A DNA stretch of 64,000 bases from Axinella damicornis (lineage: Eukaryota > Porifera > Demospongiae > Axinellida > Axinellidae). Of the stretch, positions 1 to 8,845 are shown piece after piece. The stretch spans positions 12,847,017-12,911,016 of the forward strand of contig OZ007514.1 in the NCBI GenBank assembly GCA_963931865.1. Direction: 5' to 3'. The notes under the pieces are model-generated. The model had not been told where the DNA came from. It saw only the letters and a program-made list of their open reading frames with translations, and made no database searches. Position 1 is the first letter of the stretch, and every line of letters starts with the position of its first letter. The translations under genes were made by a program, and so were the position numbers.

Positions 1-583
1 GTCGCGCATACGTGACCTTTGAACCCTTGTCAGATAAGCTGGCAGAAGGCCTGGTACCACTCCTACGTCATTTACAAGCGCTTAAGCACTGCAATATGGA
101 CACGGTTATGACGTAGGTGGACACCATTTCATGTAAAATGGCTCCGTGCCAGAAGTTCATGGGCTAATGGCAGGTTTCCTAGCGAGTTATTGTTGGCTTT
201 TACGCTACCGTGGTGGACCACTGGAGGCGTCAAGTATGGAACTCCTTATTGTACGGTTGTAGTAGCCTAGGTAACTACAATAGCTTACCTCTACAGTAGC
301 TTACCAAGCGCTTGGTAAAGACTTACGCCTGAGTAGTCAAACGTTAGTCATGTTAGTGCATGCTGTATTGCCGTTAGCGCTGAGTTGGCATCAAGTTGCT
401 GTCTTCGTGGTATCAATATAAACTCGAAAGCATACTTGTAGTCGAGTAGCTTCATAACCGTGTCCACTTAACTTGTAAATGACGTAGGAGTGGTACCAGG
501 CCTTCTGCCAGCTATCTGACAAGGGTTCAAAGGTCACGTATGCGATGCGCGCGCGACTGGCAGGCGGCCTGGGAACGAGGCTA
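1..583. mobile_element. Foldback/MULE-like MITE, left end outside window
   Basis: Bases 1-83 are nearly the reverse complement of about 470-555 (shared core: cctttgaacccttgtcag, ggcagaaggcctggtacc), giving long terminal inverted repeats around a roughly 390-bp middle. The right end finishes in CCTGGGAACGAGGCTA at 583, the same terminus carried by much shorter palindromes at 4707-4782 and 29137-29174. The outer left end must lie before base 1. No transposase is visible. Confidence 0.75.
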
Positions 584-586
584 GCC

Positions 587-700
587 CATCCAAGCATAGA
601 TAGATAGATAAATTTTAATTTTAGACAGGAAATGTCCCTTCAGCCACCTGGCTGGTCCTCCAGGGAGTCCTGCATTGCTACCTGTCATAGTCTAATGCGG
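587..700 (-). mobile_element. LINE-like 3' tail with microsatellite
   Basis: A (GATA)n stretch is followed by aattttagacaggaaatgtc and a conserved ccagggagtcctgc segment. The same module occurs at 31996-32100 (the duplication partner) and independently at 63290-63372. Read on the minus strand it is a short conserved tail ending in an AT-rich stretch and a tetranucleotide repeat, as in 3' ends of CR1/L2-type non-LTR retrotransposons. No reverse transcriptase is present, so the class is an inference. Confidence 0.45.
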
Positions 701-1949
701 ACTAACAAGTATCTCTCCTACCAATTAAGGCTCCCACACAACCATGGCAGCCACTGCACAGTGTGGTGCCCAGACTCAAGACAATGGAGTGTACACTTGT
801 GTTGGTACTGTGTTTTCTTTCACTTCAGCCTTGGAAAGCAAGGTATGTATCCGGATGGTCGTGGTAAGATCTCAGATGGGAAACGAAGTCAGCTAACCCA
901 AGAATTTGGAAGTAGAACCACATTTTACTAACTTTGTATTTTACTGTAATTGCTTCCAGCAGTGACAGTACACATGTATTCCCTTATTTTTTTTTTTAAA
1001 ACAGTTGTGATTTTTGTATTGAGTACATAATAGGGTCACATTAATTTTGTGAAATTAATGATTTACAAGTGACACACATACACCCACAACAGTAAGTATT
1101 GTCTTGGACTGTTCAGTATTTCTCTCTGAAAAGACATTGTCTCAGCTTCCTCGTACAGCCTGCATGGGGGGGGGGGGGGGGGGGGGGATGGGGAGGACTT
1201 CAATAGACAGGTTGCTAATAGTGATAGCAACTAAAGAGTTCCACTGCTGCTGGTCTGATCTGATCTCACACGAATGTTGACTTATTGAGATAAATAATAC
1301 CCTACGAATGCATGGCCTACATTGTAAGAGGTAGATTTTAGCAGCCACATTTTGATTATATATTTTCTTTTCGATGACTTGATTTTGGGTCAGACCACTT
1401 GTTACCAATTCATACAGAGCCAGCCGGCTGGCTTTGTCTTGCACTGGGTACTGTGAGTATGGACTGACATCTTGCAGTCGATGATGATCTGAATTCAATC
1501 GTGCCACTGTCATTAGCGAAGTCAGGTCTGACTGTAATATGCTCGGTTACTGCAACACGACTCATACGCATTGTGATTAACCTCGTTCCCAGTCATTCCC
1601 ACTGCCAGCGTTTAGTTGCAACTGGGAAGGGAAGGCCTGGGAGATCTCATCATGTGTGTCTGGTGATGTAAGATAGAGGGTAGGGGCGGTGGCCGACCAT
1701 GTTTTGTGTTGACCTCCCTAGCATCGTGAAAAAACGAATGGTGCCTTGTGAATGCTCTGGCCGGCCTCCAGTCGTCGGACAAACGCTACAAGATTTGAGA
1801 TCTTTAATTGTATGGGCCCTGCACTCTGTGTGTCTACCTGATGCTACCGCACATGACCAGATATCTCCCAGCTGTACAAGCGATCAAAGACTGGAGGTGG
1901 GAGTGGCCTGGGAATGACGTGATGTAACTACCCCAAGTAGCATGTTTTC

Positions 1950-2364
1950 TTACACCAACCCTGGCTTACTTCTGAGGGCTCCTGGTGGGGGGTCAAATCG
2001 CGACCTCTTTCTCGGTATCATGACAATGGAGAGGATGGAGGCAAAGTAGACGAAACTGGTCAGCATCTGTGTCAGTGAGGATGGTGGTGGTGGTGGTGAT
2101 GGTGGGGGGGGGACTGTTTTAGTGAGGATGGTGACAGACATTGAGGAAGGCATTCAGTAGAGCTTGATGACGGTAATGGTGGATCTAGTACTGTGACTAC
2201 CTGCAGTGAGACGGTGAGCCCGGTGTACCACTGCAGAGGTTCAATGAGGGAGGTGCCACACAGTGTTGCCGTGGACGTTGAGAAGTAGACCATTCGGATG
2301 AAGAGAAGTATAGGACGGAGGTTTGAGGATTTATTGGGCTCCACAAACTTCCATGCATTGCTCT

Positions 2365-2398
<34 letters not shown>

Positions 2399-2768
2399 AC
2401 GTGTGTGTGCGTGTGCATGTGTGTGTGTGTGAAAGAGATTGAAATGTAATCTGCGCTGGTTCTGAATATACACCAAGTCAAACTGGTACTCTCATCAGTA
2501 GGTACAGTTGTAAGTTACTCCACAATCATCACACTAGCCTCGTTCCCAGGCCTTTCCAAGCTTCCGTCGCTTGTAGTACGTGCGACGATGAAAGCTGAGT
2601 GGGGGCCTGGGAATGAGGTCATCATGCCACTAGCTCTCAGCTACTCACATTGAACCTGTACTCCAGTGTGTACAGGCCAGCAAACAGCAGCACAGTAGAG
2701 AGATAGGACTGCACATGCAAGGAGGGAGCCTGAGGCCGTCTTGTGAAGGACCTGCTTTGCCAGTTTGA
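1950..2768 (-). pseudogene. Broken copy of ion-channel exons 5-7
   Basis: Three blocks match exons 7, 6 and 5 of the channel gene at 33336-37573: 1950-2066 (117 bp), 2201-2362 (162 bp) and 2649-2768. The first two keep exact length, splice sites and frame, including the pore motif (CGTSLIEPLQWYT) and the C-terminal KSRF-like basic tail (RKRSRF). The block for exon 5 is 120 bp instead of 116, because gcacatgcaagg replaces gcgcaagg. That 4-base gain shifts the frame, and exons 1-4 are missing altogether. The copy therefore cannot encode the channel. Exons 6 and 7 are so well preserved that the duplication must be recent or conversion must be ongoing. Confidence 0.85.
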
Positions 2769-2954
2769 CTGGGAAAGGGGAGTAGGAAGGGGGAGAGGGA
2801 AGGGAGAGAGAGAAGGGAGGGGAGAGAATTACACCCGGTGTGAGGTGAGAATTATATATTCCCAGATCCCAACACACACACATACACACACTTCTGACAG
2901 TTGTGTGTGCGATGTGTGGTGAATACTGAGTGATTCACATGACAAATAGCTTTT

Positions 2955-3630
2955 CTCAAATCCAAGATGTGATTCTGACACAGCAAACTTCTCATCTACT
3001 CCAACCCCCACACTGACCAATGGCATCGTGTCTCCCACAGCCGTGTTAACTCCTCACCCTCACACCATCCTGCCGGCAGCTGTGCTCACTCCTCACCCTC
3101 ACCCTCACACCATCCTGCCGGCAGCTGTGCTCCTCACCCTCACACCATCCTGCCGGCAGCTGTGCTCACTCCTCACCCTCACACCATCCTGCCGGCAGCC
3201 GTGCTCCTCACCCTCACACCATCCTGCCGGCAGCTGTGCTCACTCCTCACCCTCACACCATCCTGCCGGCAGCTGTGCTCCTCACCCTCACACCATCCTG
3301 CCGGCAGCTGTGCTCACTCCTCACCCTCACACCATCCTGCCGGCAGCCGTGCTCCTCACCCTCACACCATCCTGCCGGCAGCTGTGCTCACTCCTCACCC
3401 TCACACCATCCTGCCGGCAGGAACCGGAAGTCCTTGCAGTGAAGACAGTGACATGAATACAAACTCACCATCACCAAAAATGGAAGTTGTGCGGTGTCAC
3501 ACCACAGAGGCATTGTCAGAGATGCAAACCAGCACGAGTGTACAAACATGGTCAGGGGAGTTCAATGTCACATACGTTGACTCCAGACCACAAGAAGATG
3601 AGACCACGAAGCCCAAGGATGAGGAGTAGG
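2955..3630 (+). pseudogene. Coding-like S/T/P-rich exon remnant containing a minisatellite
   Basis: Immediately after the duplication breakpoint the plus strand reads as protein-like sequence (CDSDTANFSSTPTPTLTNG) running into a minisatellite encoding LTPHPHTILPAAV-type repeats. After the array a second coding-like stretch (GTGSPCSEDSDMNTNSPSPK, then an acidic tail ending DETTKPKDEE) stops at 3627-3629. The array mixes 39-bp and 35-bp units. Four 35-bp units shift the frame, so the two flanks are not in one frame in this assembly. It could be the 3' part of a gene whose 5' part was lost at the breakpoint, or an exon whose repeat number is mis-assembled. No family is recognised. Confidence 0.35.
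3045..3420 (+). repeat. Minisatellite, alternating 39- and 35-bp units
   Basis: About ten units ending in catcctgccggcag, alternating ctcactcctcaccctcacac and the 4-bp-shorter ctcctcaccctcacac form. Because 39 is divisible by 3 and 35 is not, every short unit rotates the reading frame. Each unit also ends in a splice-acceptor-like ccggcag. Confidence 0.9.
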
Positions 3631-3683
3631 AGGTGACATCTGCTCACTGGCGGATCCAGGGGTACTTCGTTGAGTTCGGTCGA

Positions 3684-3767
3684 ACTACCCAGAATTATAC
3701 CCACAAATTTCGTGCTGATGCTAACGAGAGTGGAAGTTCAGCCGAATTGGAGAAAGGTGTTACAGCT

Positions 3768-3800
<33 letters not shown>

Positions 3801-4134
3801 CTGTGAGCCACAATCAGAACAATTAACATCTGAGAAACCTGCTTCAGTGTCTGAGAAATCTTCAGAGACAGATGTTGCGAAGCAGAGTACGCCAATCCCA
3901 GGAAAAACATCACAAAGTCCAGTGATGTTTTCATCTGACACAAAATGTTCTTCTCCAGATCCAAAACGGAAGAACAGGTCAGTCGGCAGTATCAGCACCT
4001 CCGGCTCTGCAACCACTGCCTCCAGCGTCAAAGGTTCCTCCTCGAAACCTAAACAGAGTGCATCCAATGATCCAAGCAGGGCAGTCAGAGTCCCATCAAC
4101 ATTGATCAAGAACAGGACACGTATTGTCGCATAA
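3684..4134 (+). pseudogene. Ser/Lys-rich C-terminal exon candidate interrupted by poly(C)
   Basis: Upstream of a 30-base C run (3769-3798) the frame FRADANESGSSAELEKGVTAS looks coding. Downstream, a second frame (NCEPQSEQLTSEKPASVSEK, continuing with GSISTSGSATTASSVKGSSS and ending KNRTRIVA then stop) also looks coding. The C run has the wrong length to join them: the upstream frame would meet TGA just after it. A one-base change in the homopolymer would open one reading frame of about 150 codons. No domain is visible; composition suggests a disordered tail. This could be a real exon with a sequencing-length error or a decayed one. Confidence 0.35.
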
Positions 4135-4137
4135 TAT

Positions 4138-4700
4138 TATAGTGCGAGAGGAATTTGACAACGTCGCAAAATTGAATTCTCTCTAATGCCCTACTTCCTG
4201 CCGGACGTCCGGACCAATATCCACTTCGAATTAAAAGTCAGATCATCTGAGGGGTGGGGTCTGGGCGCGAGCTACGTACGTACGTGTTAATGGCTCCACG
4301 AACCACCAGACGGTCTAAGTGTTTGGACCAGCATGCTGCAACTCTGTAGTTGAGGTAAACTAGCTATTTTAAAAATAGACTCATAAACAGTGGCGGTGAA
4401 CAGGTACTTGAACAACGGTCTACGTGCATGCTGACTGCGCAGAACAAGAGTGTCGTTGCAACTGGTTCAGCCCTCCCTTCCGTGTGGGTCTGGCCCCGCG
4501 AGCCTAGCTAACGAGGGCCTAGAGAGTTTTTGTTTCCTAAAAGTTCAAAGGTACCGTTATGCTAAGGCATTGACCACAGCGCCAGTATGAGATATTGGCC
4601 GTCGTCATGCCACAGACTGGTTATTGCATGGTGCACGGGCTATACGTCCAAATGTTGGGACTCGCCCTCCAGCTCGATACAAAATATTTGATGTATAGCC
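4138..4700. other. No gene recognised
   Basis: About 560 bp without a convincing reading frame, splice-bounded exon or long repeat. It includes a short tacgtacgtacg run near 4270. Confidence 0.5.
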
Positions 4701-4706
4701 CTAGGC

Positions 4707-4782
4707 TAGCCTCGTTCCCAGGCCTTCCGCATACTGCAAGCGATCAAAAACTGGAGGTGCGGAAGGCCTGGGAACGAGGCTA
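4707..4782. mobile_element. 76-bp palindromic mini-element with 9-bp target duplication
   Basis: Perfect outer arms (tagcctcgttcccaggcctt and its reverse complement) surround a short loop. The element is bounded by the identical 9-mer GCCCTAGGC at 4698-4706 and 4783-4791. A 9-bp duplication is typical of Mutator-like (MULE) transposition. It shares its terminus with the larger element ending at 583. Confidence 0.8.
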
Positions 4783-4799
4783 GCCCTAGGCCCTTTGTC

Positions 4800-6280
4800 A
4801 ACATAATTGACATGAACTAGCCATATTCAGTTCATCTGAGAGAGTGCACCTCATGCAGTTGATCAGCGGATTGCAGTTCTGTTCGAGACACGACATACGC
4901 GTCTGTGGTTGGAGCTTCACGGCCTGGAATACGCTGTAATCTGGAAGCTACACACACACACTTTGAGTGATCGAGTGTCACATTTGCAGAACACCGTTTT
5001 CTGAAAACCCACGGAATATGCAAATATTCAAACGGAACTGCAATCCACTGTAATAGTGGTGCCATCATTCCACCTTCATGATTGGTGATATACATTGTAT
5101 GCTCTGGTATCGTGCTACAGGTTTAGTGAACTGTCAGTGTATAGTACTGCTGTACCAAACTTGAGTGAGGGGTACATGTCATTTGGCCAATTCTTTCAGC
5201 ACTTATCTATAGGCCTATAGCTAGCTAGCTAGAGCTGAGTGAGCTTTAGTATGCACTTGGGATGGCTGAGTGCAGCACACAGGATGGGTGAGTATTCATT
5301 GTCCTGAATTAAGTATTAGAGCTAGGTAGCAGCATCTTGGTAAGAGGATTCATGAGCAGCCATGCAAACCCATAATCATAATTATTTGAAGATCTACTTG
5401 CAGGTTATAAATGCGTTTGACACCCTATTAAGGGTGTAGAGCATGCATGCAGCACTTGCGTGGGCGCATTGCGAAAAGTGACGTACGTACCACGTACGTA
5501 CGTACCTACGCATCCAGCACTGTGTCTCGGCACTTCGGTGCCGAGACAAAAATGCATAATTAGTGATGAGTCTATGCCTTTTCCACCTAATATACAAATG
5601 TGCTACTTTTTTCCTCCACTTCTGCAGTTTCCTCACAAGAAAACTATTTTTAACAAATCATTTGGATCCAGTCAATTTGGTGATACTTGAGTAAGCCACC
5701 CACTAATAATCACTGCATTCTTTAAATAACATGTACATATAAGGTCATAGCTACAACTGTGAGGTGACCATACGTAATTGGAGTATGTTTACTGCACATA
5801 CACCCACCCTACCTAGCCTGCTTCTGTATCATCAATATAGCTATTGTACAGCTGTACTGTGTGTCCATTGCATTTCTGCATAAATTTTCATAGAAAAAAA
5901 GCCATGCAAACACTTTGCTAAACAATGCACTGTACATAGTATTATGTGTTATCTTATGCAACGTATATTCCTATCAAATGATCCACGGAGATTGTTATGC
6001 ATTATATAGACTCATCTTACATATACAATTCCCTTTTGCAAGGCTAATCACGAAGTAGTTGGTGAAGCAGCTTTTCCTCTTGAGCAGTGTAGGGAGCCAA
6101 CAATATCTGAAGTTGCCAATGGAATACATTGGAGAGTAGTCTGGACTGGTCCCTGTTTTAATGGCTGCACCTCTATAATAGTTGTGTCATGATTGTCCTC
6201 ATGGAACTCATGCTGCAAGTATTTGCTCAGGTTTGCTCTCAGAGTTGATTTACTGAGTTTCTGGGATTCTCTTTCTGTAG
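4800..6280. other. Intergenic stretch without recognised gene
   Basis: No exon with good splice sites and coding character was found. A run of cgtacgtac repeats (5480-5506) and a short hairpin (5527-5546, gtctcggcacttcggtgccg) are present. Reading frames here are short and unremarkable. Confidence 0.45.
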
Positions 6281-6289
6281 AGGTGCAGA

Positions 6290-6468
6290 ATGCCAATCGA
6301 CCTGGCCACGTACCGTTCCATGATTGGACGATGGCAGGCCCGCATGCAGCCTCGCCCAACCACCACCCCGAACACTGTCAGGCCCAGGCCACTGAGTGTG
6401 GCAACAGTGCTGGAGGTCTGCGTGAGAGTGATACCACTGATGCTGGTCTCTCTACATCAATGGGGAAG
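6290..6468 (+). CDS. Candidate 5' coding exon of the NLR gene
   Basis: A good acceptor (ttctctttctgtag, ending 6280) precedes an ATG at 6290 and an open frame beginning MPIDLATYRSMIGRWQAR. It is arginine/proline-rich, then hydrophobic (VATVLEVCVRVIPLMLVSL), and meets a possible donor (ggggaag|gtatat) at 6468 in phase 2. That phase fits the acceptor at 7489 in front of the 2A exon (join AG|T). A basic stretch followed by a hydrophobic stretch ahead of a 2A peptide would suit a signal-like leader. An overlapping frame is also open, and a MITE begins ten bases after the donor, so this exon is tentative. Confidence 0.35.
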
Positions 6469-6478
6469 GTATATCACA

Positions 6479-6840
6479 AATCAGTTGTTTTAGCCACAGA
6501 GTGGTTACCCTGGTTGCAGAAAAGCTGGAGGTGGTTTCAGAGACTAATTGCATAAGGCAACTTGAGAGGAAGCTGGTCCAGATTATCTTACAACCATAAT
6601 CATGTGATCTTAAAAACATCTCTGCTGCCAACAAGGGCATGACATTTCCATGACAACCAGTTGTAGCCAGTGATCTTGCGGGATGTTCCAAGATTGTTAG
6701 TGAGCCGATCTGGGCCAGTTGCCTTTGCAGGTTGTCTTATGCAATTACTCTAACCCCCAATTGAGTAAACCTCCTATAACCACTGTCTCCAACCTGTCTG
6801 CACCCAAGGTAACCACTCTGTGGTTAAAACAACCAATTAA
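6479..6840. mobile_element. MITE (family also at 11821-12690)
   Basis: Termini cagttgttttagccacagag and, inverted at the right end, ctctgtggttaaaacaac form imperfect inverted repeats of about 50 bp around a 260-bp core containing gcaacttgagaggaagctgg. A second copy with the same core lies at 11821-12690. No coding capacity. Confidence 0.75.
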
Positions 6841-7472
6841 TTTTTACAGTGATATATATATAACTAAGTGAATGCAGAGCATTGTGGGTTGAGGGAGCAT
6901 GATTCTTTCTTCCTGTTTGTTCAGCATCCTCTGACATTCTAACCGGGAAGCTCTTTCTCACATCATGTCATGCACCCATGCACTCTGCTTACATATCACA
7001 TTGTTGCTGTTTACTCTGTCTCTATTTATACTCCCTCTTGTGGAGCCTCTCGTGCTCTTGTCTTAGCATTCATAACAAATTTGGAAAATTGCACTAGCAC
7101 TTCATAATTTGCATTTTGCAATTAAATTTCCTGTAGAGGAAGTTTGTGGGGATGCATCCACAGTATGTCTCACGCTGCATGTGTACGTGTGGCCTTGCCA
7201 CATGCTTGTGAATCTGAGTTGTAAAGATGCTGACTGTTCGACTCTGCTCTAGCTCTGCAAGCCCTGAAGGTTCGTACCCTAGCCTTGTACATCGTGAGAA
7301 TACAGACCCCATTCGAACCTCATGCTAATGTACTCAGCATTCAGTAGGAGATTTGGTCAGTGGGCATAAACAGGAAGCTTTGAAAGACTAACAACACTTC
7401 AAGGGTGAAAAGTTTCTGTGTCCTTTCTCCCAGCACGTCACAAAGGTTAACACTTGTTTCTGGCATTTACAC

Positions 7473-7680
7473 ATGATACCTCCTCACAGTTCCCTCTACT
7501 CTGCTGCACGGTGGTGTTTATCAAAGGTGGTCATCAAGGGACGGTGGTTGTTTCGTCGCTCTGTGCGTGATGTGAGCAAGGTGACATGCCGGGGTGCCCC
7601 CCTGCTACTGAGGTTCTCCATGGTTGTGATGGCATTGCTCCTACTGAGGGGGGGAGATGTGGAGTCCAACCCAGGACCCG
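7473..7680 (+). CDS. Exon encoding a 2A-like ribosome-skipping peptide
   Basis: The frame ends in a hydrophobic stretch and the 2A consensus: FSMVVMALLLLRGGDVESNP followed by GP (GDVESNPGP at 7653-7679). The donor gtgagt follows at 7681 in phase 1. In 2A peptides D(V/I)ExNPGP makes the ribosome skip the final Gly-Pro bond, giving two chains from one reading frame. 2A-like sequences are known in non-LTR retrotransposons and at the N-termini of NLR proteins of sea urchin, where they may double as signal sequences. The 5' limit is uncertain: ATG at 7473, or an acceptor at 7489 or 7433. Reading through the donor gives only eleven more residues before a stop (GESLINSLN end), a possible intron-retained short product. 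Confidence 0.8.
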
Positions 7681-8803
7681 GTGAGTCCCTGATCAATTCA
7701 TTGAACTAGAGGTGCCCAATAAGAGCTCTCACCCCACATATTGTAGCAGAAAGTGCTGGACGGACTGCACATTGGAATTCACGCGCTGACATCATTGATA
7801 CCGTAAAATTTAAATTTCTGTGCTTGATGAATGGGAAAAGTTTCCAAACATATTATCAAGGATTTTACTACTCTACACTGTGCATATCTAATTGGGTATA
7901 ATTGAACCAACCATTGAGAAACCTGTTAGGGAAGTCAATGAAATGCTTACTACATAGTGCTTCGGTGTTCAAAGGGAGCCAAAATCAGCAGTAAAATTTA
8001 AACATGCGGGTGCAAATCGTGAGATTTGGATATGCATGCCTGAGAGTGTGAGATGACACCTACATAAAAAAATAAATAAATAAATAATGAATAATAATAA
8101 ATGCGTGTGTCTCACGCAGGATGCGTGACACTTGACAGGACTGTATCGGTGAACAGTTGCCTTGTACGAGAGAGCCTGGGAATCGCAAGGATCCCTTCAC
8201 TGTGGCAGTAGTAAGAACTACGAACGATCGATTGCACGTCGGCCCGCACTACTGGTTTAATTGTGTGCGGCTGTGGCAGTAGCATCACACTGGGCGTGGC
8301 TAACCAGCTCAATCCGCGAAAATTATTTCCCCGAAATTTTGTAAAAGGCCAATCAGCAAAAACTTGGTCCCTCGAAAATTTGGCGCTATAAAAGTTCTTG
8401 TCTTCCCTTTGGACGCCATTGCTAACTCAATCAACTTAAATTGAGCGTGGTCCCCACGTGACATGTGCATTAATTGGAATGAGCTGAAATACCTAGCTTT
8501 GCGCAACCAGTGATTTGCAACCAGTTGCAACGCAGCTACCAGGAGTGCGGTTGCCCCTCGACTAATTAATGTAAAAATGTAAACAATTCGTTCGAGTGAT
8601 AGGAATGGCGTACAAAGTTTCTGATTGCACCTTAACCCCATTGATGTCTATAGACGTCATTTAGACCCTATGCACTTGTAGGGCTTCTCGTCAGTCCAAA
8701 AAGAGACCAAAAAGGCTCCAGAGGGCCTAGGGACGACTTTGAGGGACGAACTCAAAAATTTGGTCAGATTTCGGCACGCATCCCCCATTGCAGTAAATGT
8801 AGA

Positions 8804-8845
<42 letters not shown>

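Larger units (their letters stand above)
584..2952. repeat. Segmental duplication copy 1 (paralogue of 31993-34713)
   Basis: Collinear with 31993-34713 in direct orientation, with a low percentage of substitutions and small indels by eye. It carries the last three exons of the minus-strand channel gene. Homology stops near 2952/34713, where the flanks diverge. The left edge is masked by the foldback element ending at 583: its expected 9-bp target (gcccatcca) is present uninterrupted at 31993-32001, so homology may continue beyond the window. Copy 2 has a large minisatellite and a long TG tract that copy 1 lacks, and copy 1 has a poly(G) run of 22 where copy 2 has 6. Confidence 0.9.

Noticed and set aside
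632..931. 99-codon plus-strand frame
   Set aside because: Overlaps the LINE-like tail and is not conserved as a frame in the duplicate at 32041, where it breaks after 68 codons.
6048..6359. 103-codon minus-strand frame
   Set aside because: Open and protein-like in part, but without splice sites or a recognised domain, and it overlaps the better-supported plus-strand exon candidate.
7473..7709. Viral origin of the 2A motif
   Set aside because: 2A-like motifs are common in animal retroelements and NLR leaders; nothing viral flanks it, and splice phase links it to the host gene.
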